Below, in pieces: positions 7,452-15,729 of a DNA stretch of 64,000 nt (its first letter is position 1; each line of letters begins with the position of its first letter). The translations under genes were made by a program, and so were the position numbers. The notes below the pieces were generated by a model. It was given only the letters and a program-made list of their open reading frames with translations, did no database searches and had not been told where the DNA came from. The stretch spans positions 1-64,000 of the forward strand of contig JACPWG010000108.1 of NCBI GenBank assembly GCA_016197205.1, read 5' to 3'. This DNA comes from Planctomycetota bacterium (GTDB lineage Bacteria > Planctomycetota > MHYJ01 > WSZJ01 > JACPWG01).

Positions 7452-9587
7452 CTACTTGAGCTGGCGGAAGAGGACCGACTTCCCCTGGTGATACTTGTGA
7501 CAGATGAGGCAGTTGTCGCCCACCCGCTCAGGGACGTGGCATTCGGCGCACCGCTCTTTCCGGGTCACGAGGAAGCCGGCGGTCGTCCGCTTTTCGTTCG
7601 CGGCGGACTCGGGGGCGTCGATCGTATGGCAGGCCTGGCAGACCTTGAACGGGCTGTCGGCGGCCCGGCCTCCCGTGCGCTCCTCGGCCATCACCTTCAT
7701 CCGCGGGAGCAGGAGGTGCGGCTGGTGCGAATAGCCGGCGACGGATTGGCGCGCATTGGAGCCGCGGCCGGCCGACCAGGCGACGCCCCTCCCCTTCGAC
7801 TTGTCATAGGGGTCCAGATCGTAGGTATTGTGGCACTTCGTGCACCGGCCTTCCTGGTCCAACTGATCGAAGACCGCCTTCGCGAGGGGATTCGAGAGAT
7901 AGACCCTTCCGGTCTCCTCGAGCCAGGCGCGGAGGAAGGGGTCGGCATGGCCCGCCGGTGAATAGCGCAGCGAGTGGTCGTCTTTCTTCAACTCCCACCA
8001 GCCCGCCGTCGGCGCCGAGACGGCGTCGCCGGTCACTTCGGGCTCGACGGTGGCGAACTTCAGCTCCTCTTCCATCTTCCCCTCCCGGTAGTCCTTCTCG
8101 TCGGAGAGGGGAATGCACCACTTGTCCTGCAGCATGTCGATGCACTTGCCGAGCTCGAAGGGCTTCTCCTTGAGGGTGCCGGCGAGCGCGGACACCTGGC
8201 TGGCCTTCAGGTCGCCGAAGACGCCCTTGAAGATGTAGCCGAGAGCGTCGCGGGCGTCCTCCGTGCGGAGGATGGCGAGGAGGTCCTTGTAGGCGGAGAG
8301 CAGTTCGACGGCGGCCTTGCGATCGGCCGGGGACTTGCTCTTCAAATCCTTGAGGAAGCCGTCGGCGAGCTTCGCGGGGTCCTTCGCCGCCGCCGGCGCG
8401 TCTTTCATGTACGTCAGGAAAAGCTTCGCGAACGGCGTCCACACACCGGTAGAGGCCCCGTTGGCGTCCTTCGGCCACTTCCCGATGCGGAACTCCTGGA
8501 GCGCCGCCTCGTCCAGGCCCTCGTAACCGACGGCGGGGAACTGAAGGACGGTGACGCCCTCGTCCCTCACGACGTTCGGCTTCGTCTCCTGGAGGTGGCA
8601 GGACGCGCAGGCCATTTCGAACGAGGGCATTTGCATGCTTCGGCCGTCGAGGGAGAGCTTGTGGCAGGAGGTGCACTCGAACGGCCGACTGCCGAAGCGA
8701 CGGGCCTTGTGTTCGTCGTGCCGGAAAGTGATGGGCGGCCGCTCGGGATTCGGGTAGTCCGTGAACTCCGGGTGGCCGTGCTTGAAGCTCTGGAAGGTCG
8801 CGATGTGGCAGAGCTGGCACTGCTGATCGGTCATGCGGGTGAGCTTGGTCTCGCGCCCGTGGTGCTCGCGGTGGCAGGTGGCGCAGGCAAGCTGCCCGCC
8901 CTCCTGGCTGGGGATCTTCGTGATCGAGCGCACGACCGTCGCCGCGACGGGGATGGTTTTGACCGGGTTCCCCTTCGCGTTTTCGCGGATTTCATTTGTG
9001 CGGCGATCGAGCTCTTCCTTCGGAATGCCATGGACGAGGAGGGGGTTCGCCCCGAGCTGGAGCTCGTGGCAAGCGAGGCACTTGTTGCTGTCGGCGAAGG
9101 GCTCGTGGTGGCCGAAGGCGGCGCCCAGCCACTGGGTGGGCTTGTCGGGCGTCACGGTATGGCACTGGTCGCAGGCATTCGGCCCATGGGGGCCCGAGAG
9201 CTGGCCGGGGCTGAAGAAGGCGGTGCGACCGCGACCGGCGAGGATGATCACCAGGACGCCGACCGTGAGGCCGACGCACTGCTTGACGAGGAGCCCGCGC
9301 CGGGACCGGACCGAGCGGCACGGCTGGCATTTCGGGATCGGGTGGGCGCAGTGGCCGTCGGGGTAGGGCCCCTCGGTGCACTTGCCGCCCCACTGGTCCG
9401 GGTTGGAGCACACCCAGCGCTCCCCCTCGCGACGGGGCTTGCACCGGGAGGTGGCCAGGCACTTGCCGACGGGATCAGGGCCGACCTTGCAAGGAGAGCC
9501 GTCCTTCGCCCAGCCGCAGACCCAAGGCTGGTTGGGGCGCTCGTAAGTGCTTTTGTCGAATTCCCAGGGCTGAATCCGCATGCTCAC
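7452..9587 (-). CDS. Membrane-anchored ten-haem cytochrome c
   Basis: A 711-residue protein with ten CXXCH sites: CDQCH, CLACH, CATCH, CQLCH, CTSCH, CASCH, CTKCH, CQACH, CAECH, CLICH. A hydrophobic helix (about residues 98-120) anchors it; the haem domain follows and is presumably periplasmic. The first 95 residues are cysteine-rich and contain repeated G-x-C / GP-x3-G-x-C patterns (DGSPCKVGPDPVGKC, GGKCTEGPYPDGHC), suggesting a metal or Fe-S module on the cytoplasmic side. Residues about 380-560 are helical and haem-free between the first six and last four haems. The start overlaps the previous gene's stop (ATGA). It is last in the operon. The function in electron transfer is firm; the substrate is unknown. 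Confidence 0.9.
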   Translation of the reverse strand: MSMRIQPWEFDKSTYERPNQPWVCGWAKDGSPCKVGPDPVGKCLATSRCKPRREGERWVCSNPDQWGGKCTEGPYPDGHCAHPIPKCQPCRSVRSRRGLLVKQCVGLTVGVLVIILAGRGRTAFFSPGQLSGPHGPNACDQCHTVTPDKPTQWLGAAFGHHEPFADSNKCLACHELQLGANPLLVHGIPKEELDRRTNEIRENAKGNPVKTIPVAATVVRSITKIPSQEGGQLACATCHREHHGRETKLTRMTDQQCQLCHIATFQSFKHGHPEFTDYPNPERPPITFRHDEHKARRFGSRPFECTSCHKLSLDGRSMQMPSFEMACASCHLQETKPNVVRDEGVTVLQFPAVGYEGLDEAALQEFRIGKWPKDANGASTGVWTPFAKLFLTYMKDAPAAAKDPAKLADGFLKDLKSKSPADRKAAVELLSAYKDLLAILRTEDARDALGYIFKGVFGDLKASQVSALAGTLKEKPFELGKCIDMLQDKWCIPLSDEKDYREGKMEEELKFATVEPEVTGDAVSAPTAGWWELKKDDHSLRYSPAGHADPFLRAWLEETGRVYLSNPLAKAVFDQLDQEGRCTKCHNTYDLDPYDKSKGRGVAWSAGRGSNARQSVAGYSHQPHLLLPRMKVMAEERTGGRAADSPFKVCQACHTIDAPESAANEKRTTAGFLVTRKERCAECHVPERVGDNCLICHKYHQGKSVLFRQLK

Positions 9588-10423
9588 CGCACGTCTCCCA
9601 GGAACGAGAGGACCACAACCATGTGAAGCGCCGCGAAGACGAGGAGCATATACGTGAGCGGGATGTGAAGGAAGAGCCAGTACTTCACAACGCTCTGGTA
9701 GGTGTACTCGAAGTCCAGGTCGTCCTTCAGGGCGAAGAGCTCCGTGATCTCACCCAGGATCTTGCGTTCCGCATCGTTCAGGTAGCGCTCCAGGGCCCGG
9801 AGGTCCGAGAGGACCGCCTTGCGGGGGCTCTTGGGCTGCAGGAAGTTCGGCATGACGAAGGCCGGCTTTTCGAAATAGTGACGCAGCCGCCGCGCGTAGA
9901 AGTCGGCGATCGTCTTCGAATCCGTCTCCGACACCGACTGGAGGACCAGCTCCTCGACCCGCTCGCGAATGCGGTGGCAGTGGCTGGGGATCCGCTCGTA
10001 GAGGACTTCGCGGTCGGGCTTCACCAAGAGCGGCGCGATGCGCCGCGACAGGAAGATGCCGATGACGCCGGTGCCCGCGACGCCGAGATAGAGGGCCGCC
10101 AGGGTGCCCTCGAACCAACCGGTCGGGAAGCGGAAGTTGATGTGGATGAGGAAGAGGACGAGCGTGAAATAGCCGACGTAGAGGTGGAACTGGAGCCACT
10201 TGGCGGAGGCGCCGAGCGGAAGGAAGGGCATCTTCTTCCGCAGGTTGTAGGAGGCCAGGATGAGGCAGGCCGCCAGGAGGGACCACCCGGAAAGCACGCT
10301 CGTGTGATGGAGAGCCAGGGCATAGGCCCAGTACAGGAAGAGGGCCACCACCGAGAGGACGACGACGACAGACGAGTTTCGCCGGAGGCGCCCGGCGAAC
10401 GTCATCATTACCGGTTGAGCCAC
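9584..10423 (-). CDS. Membrane b-type cytochrome subunit
   Basis: A 279-residue membrane protein with about five helices (17-38, 43-60, 78-97, 107-127, 250-273). Two helices each carry a His-x13-His pair: H80/H94 and H253/H267. That spacing is typical for bis-His ligation of two haems b stacked across the membrane, as in ferric-reductase-like and cytochrome b families. A soluble helical insert (about 135-245) separates the last helix. It overlaps the Fe-S gene upstream by 16 bp and the cytochrome gene downstream by 4 bp. It probably carries electrons between the Fe-S fusion protein and the periplasmic cytochromes. Confidence 0.75.
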   Translation of the reverse strand: MAQPVMMTFAGRLRRNSSVVVVLSVVALFLYWAYALALHHTSVLSGWSLLAACLILASYNLRKKMPFLPLGASAKWLQFHLYVGYFTLVLFLIHINFRFPTGWFEGTLAALYLGVAGTGVIGIFLSRRIAPLLVKPDREVLYERIPSHCHRIRERVEELVLQSVSETDSKTIADFYARRLRHYFEKPAFVMPNFLQPKSPRKAVLSDLRALERYLNDAERKILGEITELFALKDDLDFEYTYQSVVKYWLFLHIPLTYMLLVFAALHMVVVLSFLGDVR

Positions 10424-12591
10424 GCTGCGAGTGCTCCCGTATCACGCATGTCGACACGCTTGAGGGCGTCATGCGGACAAGCGCGCTGACACGCCGGTCC
10501 GCCCAACTGATCGAAGCAGAGGTCGCACTTGGTCGCTTTGACGATCGGCATGTTCGAGCCTTCGTCGAGGATGAAGTTGCCCGACTTGTCCCGGATCTCG
10601 ATCATCCGGATGTTGTGGTAGGGGCAACTGTTGGCGCACGTGGCGCAGCCGATGCAGGTCTGGTCGTTGATGACCACCTGCCCCTGGATCGCGCTCCGGT
10701 GAATGGCCCCGGTCGGGCAGCCGATCATGCACACCGGATCGGCGCAGTGCATGCACGCGTTCGCGATCATGTAGTGGCTGTGCTGCCGCCCGTGGCGGAT
10801 GAAACGCGGGTTGTTGTTGTGCGTCGAGGCGCACGCGCGGACGCAATCGTCGCAACGCGTGCACCGGTCGATGTCGATCATCATGCTGGCCGTGCCGTTG
10901 ATGTACCGGTTCTCGACCAGGAACTCCAGCATGTCCGTTTCGATTTGCGGCCCGGCGGCCGCCTTCGCCGGCTTCGCCGTCGCCTGGTGCTGCACGATCG
11001 GCGGCGGCAGCAGGTTGGGCGGCAGGGAGGGGAGGACGACCTGCTCGATGACCGACGTCGGGATCACGAGCACGTCGACGTACCCGAGCGAACGCAGGCT
11101 GTGCTGCCAGGGGACGTTCTGCTTCTTCCGCCAGTTGTGGGCGATCTCATCCAGCCCGTGGATGCCCCCGGGTCCCAGGTAGCTGAGCGTCCGTTCGCCG
11201 CTACCGAACTTCTCCGTGACGCGCGTGAAACCGGCGCGCACGATGATGAGGCCGTTGAGGTACTGCCCCTCCTCCACGATGAGGGGTTCCTTCGAGAGCC
11301 GGACGGAGGCGCTCTCCTCGGCCATCTTCTTGTAGGTCTTGTTCCAGTCGAAGTCGCCGTAGGTTTCGAACTGGACCTGATCGGCGACCTTCACGAGGTC
11401 CGGGTCCGAGAGGTGCCTGAAGATCGGCGTGGCTCGGAGAGCGCCCATCAGGGTGCGCTCCCGGTAGGCCTTGTAGATGTAATCCTTCAGGGCCTGGTCG
11501 TTCTTCATGATGTCGCGCAGCCCCTGCCACCGGATCTCGAGCAGCTCCGCGTCGCCGACCGTGACGATGCTGGCCGCGCGCGGCACGCGTCCGAGAGCGG
11601 ATTGCTCGCCGAAGATGGCGCCCGCCTTCATCTCCGCCTTGCCCCAGTTCTTGATCACGACCGGGGCGTCGTTCAGGAAGACGTGCACGCCGCCGGCGCC
11701 CTTCAGATTCTCGAGCCCCGAGGTCTTGTACTTCGCCGGGTCCCGGACCTCGGGGCGATTCGGGTTCTTCCAGAGCTGCGAGAACGACTCCATGAACGTG
11801 CGTTTCTTTTGGTCCGTGCGCCCGAGCTTCGCCGCCGGCGCGTCGATGACGACCTCGACCTTGCCCGAGAGCACGAGGAAGGCCGAGCTGCCGTAGTCGC
11901 CTTGCCGGACGACGATCTCGCTGTCCTTCTTCTGCTTCGAGGGCGTGTAGCGCATGATGCGCGCGTCGTTCCTGAGGATTTCCCGCAGAGGGGAGGAGCC
12001 CGGGAACTTCTTCGGGTCCATCTTGCGGAAGGGGTCGAGCTTGAGGAGGCGGTCCAGGTCGTCGTCCGTCATCTCGAGCCCGAGGTCGGAGGCGAAGGTC
12101 TTGTCCCAACGCTTGGGACGCTCCATCGCCTGTCCGAGGTCGAGACCGATCTTGATCTGATCGAGGACCATGCGCTCCTGCAGGCTGATCGCCCCGCCGA
12201 GGATGCCCCCGGAGGACTTGGCGATCGCCACGCCCAACTCGTAGAGGTGCGAGCGGAAGGAGCGGGAATCGGTCGGGGGCAGGCGCTTGTTCAGAAAGCC
12301 GACGCCCCTGCGCATGGCGTCCAGGTCCGGCTTGACCTTGCCCGCGGTGTAGTCCCCCCAGTACTTGCGATAGTTCATCGCGCAGGCGGAGAAGACCACG
12401 CGGGACAGCTTGCTCTTCGACGTTCCTTCGAGATCCAGGAGGCTTCGGACGAACGTATCCGTTTCCTGCTTGTCGACGGTCCCGTCCGCGGAGGCGACCA
12501 GCAGGAAGACCTGGAAAGGCATGGTCTGGAGCACTTCCAGCTCGTCTTCAGGGAAGGGCATCTCGGGATTCGCGACCTGTGCCTCTTCCAT
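10408..12591 (-). CDS. TerB-like / tandem cNMP-binding / four-[4Fe-4S] ferredoxin fusion
   Basis: A 727-residue cytoplasmic protein. Residues about 15-160 look TerB-like (VFLLVASADGTVDKQE). Two cyclic-nucleotide-binding-type beta-barrels follow (about 205-365, with GSSAFLVLSGKVEV, GAIFGEQSALGRVPRAASI; and about 380-520, with GQYLNGLIIVRAGF). The C-terminal 150 residues are a polyferredoxin with 16 cysteines in four groups (CTRCDDCVRAC, CMHCADPVCMIGC, CIGCATCANSC, CDLC...CQRAC), like NrfC/HybA-type electron carriers. In the first barrel GEQSALGRVPRAAS resembles the phosphate-binding cassette. ATG 12591 has GAGG 6 nt upstream; a GTG at 12603 is the alternative. It may gate electron flow by a nucleotide or another ligand. 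Confidence 0.85.
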   Translation of the reverse strand: MEEAQVANPEMPFPEDELEVLQTMPFQVFLLVASADGTVDKQETDTFVRSLLDLEGTSKSKLSRVVFSACAMNYRKYWGDYTAGKVKPDLDAMRRGVGFLNKRLPPTDSRSFRSHLYELGVAIAKSSGGILGGAISLQERMVLDQIKIGLDLGQAMERPKRWDKTFASDLGLEMTDDDLDRLLKLDPFRKMDPKKFPGSSPLREILRNDARIMRYTPSKQKKDSEIVVRQGDYGSSAFLVLSGKVEVVIDAPAAKLGRTDQKKRTFMESFSQLWKNPNRPEVRDPAKYKTSGLENLKGAGGVHVFLNDAPVVIKNWGKAEMKAGAIFGEQSALGRVPRAASIVTVGDAELLEIRWQGLRDIMKNDQALKDYIYKAYRERTLMGALRATPIFRHLSDPDLVKVADQVQFETYGDFDWNKTYKKMAEESASVRLSKEPLIVEEGQYLNGLIIVRAGFTRVTEKFGSGERTLSYLGPGGIHGLDEIAHNWRKKQNVPWQHSLRSLGYVDVLVIPTSVIEQVVLPSLPPNLLPPPIVQHQATAKPAKAAAGPQIETDMLEFLVENRYINGTASMMIDIDRCTRCDDCVRACASTHNNNPRFIRHGRQHSHYMIANACMHCADPVCMIGCPTGAIHRSAIQGQVVINDQTCIGCATCANSCPYHNIRMIEIRDKSGNFILDEGSNMPIVKATKCDLCFDQLGGPACQRACPHDALKRVDMRDTGALAAWLNR

Positions 12592-12611
12592 ACGCGACCT
12601 CACTCCTCTCG

Positions 12612-13439
12612 TCAGAGTTCAGGCGATCCGGCCGGGCGCCCCGACTGGGCCTTCGCGAACTCGCCGTCGCCCGTCGCCTTGGCCAGCCCGCGGATGCCGT
12701 ACTCGAGGAAGAGGACCTGGCCGATCAGGTACAGCTCGCGCTTCCGCTCGGCCGACGGCTCCGGGTTGTCCGGCGAGCCGATGAAGTTGTGCCGGACCTC
12801 ACCCTGGGAGAAGACGAGGGGATCGAAGTCGCGGCCGGTCTTGTGGCCGCCCTTGTTGATCACGTCCTCGTTCGGGACGGTGTGGCACTCCATGCAGTTC
12901 GTGATCAGCTTGTAGGTCTTGTCCGGGCGGCACATGCCGTTCTTCTCGGCCTCGCCCAGCCGCACAGCCCGCTCCTTGCTCTTGTCATTGTGGATGCTGA
13001 TCCACTTCGCCGCGGCGCCGTGGCAGGACTCACAGGAGATCCCCCACTTCGGCTCGGCCTTGTCCGCGGCGCCCTGCATGGTCACGTGGCACTGCGTGCA
13101 GTCCTTGCGCTTCTTGAAGAGCGCGGGCCCCCCGAGCTTCTTCATGATCTCTTTGCCGAGATCCGACTTCGGGGCGGTCTTGTCCGCGCTGAAGTGATGC
13201 GTGCCCTGCCAGACCTTGTACGCAGGCGCGTGACACTTCGAGCACGCATCCGGGCCGAGGATGTTCGCCGTGTCCTCGCCGATGGCCTTCGAGGCCGCAT
13301 CGGTCGCGTCGTCGGCGAACACGCCCTGCGCCGGGGCCCACAGCAGGAAGGCCGTGAGGGGCACGCCCACCAGCGCCACGCCGCCAAGCAGCGCGGTGCG
13401 CAGACGTCCGGATTGGCAAGCCGCCTTCCAGATCACCAT
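12612..13439 (-). CDS. Tetrahaem cytochrome c, cytochrome c554-like
   Basis: A 275-residue protein with an N-terminal membrane segment or uncleaved signal (about 14-42) and four CXXCH sites (CSKCH, CTQCH, CESCH, CMECH). The spacing, GPDACSKCHAPAYKVWQGTHH and the late NCMECHTVPNEDV segment resemble the cytochrome c554 family, which shuttles electrons in the periplasm. It lies between the FAD reductase and the Fe-S fusion gene, with short gaps on either side. Confidence 0.85.
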   Translation of the reverse strand: MVIWKAACQSGRLRTALLGGVALVGVPLTAFLLWAPAQGVFADDATDAASKAIGEDTANILGPDACSKCHAPAYKVWQGTHHFSADKTAPKSDLGKEIMKKLGGPALFKKRKDCTQCHVTMQGAADKAEPKWGISCESCHGAAAKWISIHNDKSKERAVRLGEAEKNGMCRPDKTYKLITNCMECHTVPNEDVINKGGHKTGRDFDPLVFSQGEVRHNFIGSPDNPEPSAERKRELYLIGQVLFLEYGIRGLAKATGDGEFAKAQSGRPAGSPEL

Positions 13440-13475
13440 ACGTCGCTCTCCTTACAACGCCAGGCGTCCAGGATC

Positions 13476-14708
13476 CTACAGGTCAATGGCAACATCCCCC
13501 TTGGGGACGGACAGGCACGTCAGGATCGTGCCCGGATCGCACTTGAAAGTCGGCGGCTTGATGTAGTCGGTCGTGCCGCCCTTGATCGCGATCGCGCAGG
13601 TGCCGCAGCTCCCCTTCCGGCAGCCGCAGTCCGCGGGAACGGAGTTGTCCTCCGCGAAGTCCAGCAGGCACTTCGCCGTCGGATTCCAAGCGACCGTCTT
13701 CCCGCTTTTCGCGAACGTCACCTTGATGTTCGAGGTGGGCGCAGCGCCGCCGGCCGCCGCCGCCGGGGCCTCCTTCTTCTTCACGCTCGCGGGTCCGAAG
13801 GCCTCGAAGTGGACGTCCGCGTCCGGAACGCCCCACTTCTTCAGGTCGCCGACGAGCGACTCCATGAAGGCGGGGGGGCCGCAGAGGTGATAGTCGTACT
13901 GGTTCGTCTTCAGGAGCTTTTTCAAGAGGTCGACGCTCACGCGCGACTCGTGGTGGTAGTCCCGGCCCTTCACGTCCCTCGCGGGGTCGGGCTTGCTGTA
14001 GCAGATGTTCATCCGGATGTGGGGATTCTCGAGGCCGATCTTCTCGAGATGCTTCTTCATGGCGTGCTCGGTGCCGTCCTTGATCCCATAGAAGAACCAC
14101 GTCTCGAGTTTCTTGCCCTTCCCGACGATCGCGTTGACCATCGCCAGCACCGGCGTGAGCCCGATGCCCCCGCCCAACAAGACGACGGGCTTGTCCTTGT
14201 TGAGGTCGAGGAAGAAATCGCCGCCCGGGGCGCGCACGTCCAGGATGTCCCCGACCTTCAGCTTGTCATGGAAGAAGCACGAGGAGAGTCCCGGCGCCTT
14301 CTTGATGCTTACCCGGTAGTAGGAATTGTTGAAGCAGTCCGAGAGGGAGTAGCAGCGCATGGTGGGCTTCTCCTGCCCCGGGATCTTCAACCGGAAGGTC
14401 AGGAACTGCCCAGGCTTGAATTCGTGGAGGGGCTTCCCGTCGTGTGGGACCAGGTAGAAGGAAATGATGTCCTTGGCTTCCGGGACCTTCTTGTGGATCT
14501 TGAACTTCCGGAACCCCTGCCAGCCCTCTTCCACCTTTTCCGCCTCGGCCTTGCGGACCTTCGCGGCCGCGACGCGCTCGTGCCAAAGCTCCAGCGCAAG
14601 CCGCTGCTGCTCACGCTGATGGGCAAAGCCGCGAATCGTCGACCAGAGGGTCAAGGTCAGCTGGAGCAGGACCGCGCCGACGATCACGGCACCGAAGATC
14701 TCCCACAC
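13476..14708 (-). CDS. Membrane-anchored FAD/2Fe-2S NAD(P)H oxidoreductase
   Basis: A 410-residue protein. Order: N-terminal membrane helix (3-24), charged helix (28-62), FAD domain with RCYSLS, NAD(P) domain with GGGIGLTPVLA and CGPPAFMES, an Ala-rich linker (about 312-325), then a plant-type ferredoxin with CGCRKGSCGTC and a distal Cys in ILTCLS. The layout matches electron-transfer reductases of the phenol-hydroxylase/benzoate-dioxygenase reductase and NqrF-like type. It would feed NAD(P)H electrons to the neighbouring cytochromes. The start is GTG 14708 with GGAGG upstream. There is a 1-kb repeat-filled gap upstream, so this may be the first gene of its own transcript. Confidence 0.9.
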   Translation of the reverse strand: MWEIFGAVIVGAVLLQLTLTLWSTIRGFAHQREQQRLALELWHERVAAAKVRKAEAEKVEEGWQGFRKFKIHKKVPEAKDIISFYLVPHDGKPLHEFKPGQFLTFRLKIPGQEKPTMRCYSLSDCFNNSYYRVSIKKAPGLSSCFFHDKLKVGDILDVRAPGGDFFLDLNKDKPVVLLGGGIGLTPVLAMVNAIVGKGKKLETWFFYGIKDGTEHAMKKHLEKIGLENPHIRMNICYSKPDPARDVKGRDYHHESRVSVDLLKKLLKTNQYDYHLCGPPAFMESLVGDLKKWGVPDADVHFEAFGPASVKKKEAPAAAAGGAAPTSNIKVTFAKSGKTVAWNPTAKCLLDFAEDNSVPADCGCRKGSCGTCAIAIKGGTTDYIKPPTFKCDPGTILTCLSVPKGDVAIDL

Positions 14709-14822
14709 TCCTCACACCTCCTCGAAAATCGACCCGCGGGAATGGTGCACAGGGCGGGCGGCAAAAAGCCGATCATGAGTGGGAGTGCCGTGCTCCTCGC
14801 ACTCCGGCCCGACCGCAGTCTT

Positions 14823-14986
14823 GTACCGCCCCTCGGAATTGGGTGACCAATTTGCTAGGCGATTTCGGCCGCCCGCTTTGTTGCGCTCGCTTGCCGTAGT
14901 TCTCCGTTACTACGCCTCGCTCGCGCGCCTCGCGGGCGGCCAAACTTGCCTTCGCCTATTGGCCACCGACTTCCGTGGAGCGGTAC
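14823..14986 (+). repeat. Long-hairpin repeat family H, copy B
   Basis: 164 bp from GTACCGCCCC to GGAGCGGTAC, homologous along its whole length to 535-706 and in the same orientation. The outer CTCA/TCAG seen around other copies is absent, so those flanking bases may be target sequence. Confidence 0.85.
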
Positions 14987-15523
14987 GTAGCCACCCTAAC
15001 CCGGCTTCCTTGCGCCGGCCAGCGCCGGCAGCTTCTGGGCGACGCCGGCCGCGAAAAACTCCGTCCCTCCCTCGGACGACCCCGAGGGAGTGGCGGCCCT
15101 TGCCACCCGACACGTGCTGCGCTCCACGCGCCACGGTCGAAGAGCTTCGGCGACACCCGTGTACGGCTCATCCTTCCCGGGCTCGCGTTGCAGGCATCGC
15201 ATTCGAACAGTCCAGGTCCTGGGTCGATTCCCCGAAAGCGCGCCGTCGAAGCCGCAGGACACGCGCCAGAAACCAATGGACGCGCATCTCGCGGCATGCC
15301 CGGCGGCAAGCTTCTACGTCCGTTTCCGGGTGCTCCCTCCGCGGCGCAGGGCCTTGACGCCCAACGCTCCGCCCGGGTGCGAAAGAGCCAACCACGACCT
15401 CGGCAAGCCGGAACACGGACCGCGAGGAAGACGCCGGCCTCCGCTCCGGCACAGGGAACCCGACCCGGCCGGGCAAGGCCGGGCTCTCCACCCGCCCGGA
15501 CCCTTGGGGGGTGGAAACTTGGG
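14987..15523. other. Non-coding region inside the electron-transfer locus
   Basis: About 540 bp with no gene that I can support. It includes a hairpin at about 15064-15090 (CCCTCGG-ACGAC-CCGAGGG) without a T tract. All frames here give Arg/Pro-rich shadow translations. Confidence 0.5.
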
Positions 15524-15647
15524 CATGGTTCAAACTGCCGCAGGCGCAGTGCACAGCCAGCTACGGTTCTTCGCTTCGTGGGCACGGCAGCACCGTGCCC
15601 CTACGGAAGCCGGCCGGTTGGCGACTGCAACCCGGATTTGAACCATG
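15524..15647. repeat. Mini inverted-repeat element (family R), 124 bp
   Basis: The termini are CATGGTTCAAA and TTTGAACCATG, perfect 11-bp inverted repeats. The centre is a REP palindrome (15575-15606). The related copy at 49385-49507 keeps ATGGTCCAAATTGCCGCAGG at one end. It is non-coding and compatible with a small mobile element. Confidence 0.78.
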
Positions 15648-15729
15648 CCGAAACTTGCCCAGGGTGCGCGCCCCCGACCGAAACCACTCCGACCCGCGGC
15701 GGACCGATCGGAGACGCGCCGACTGACCG

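Noticed and set aside
10471..12915. 814-residue plus-strand frame opposite the Fe-S fusion
   Set aside because: Low-complexity Arg/Val/Asp composition and no motifs, while the minus strand carries 16 ordered cysteines.
14987..15523. Coding sequence in the gap of the electron-transfer locus
   Set aside because: Six frames give only Arg/Pro/Ala-rich translations without start signals or motifs.
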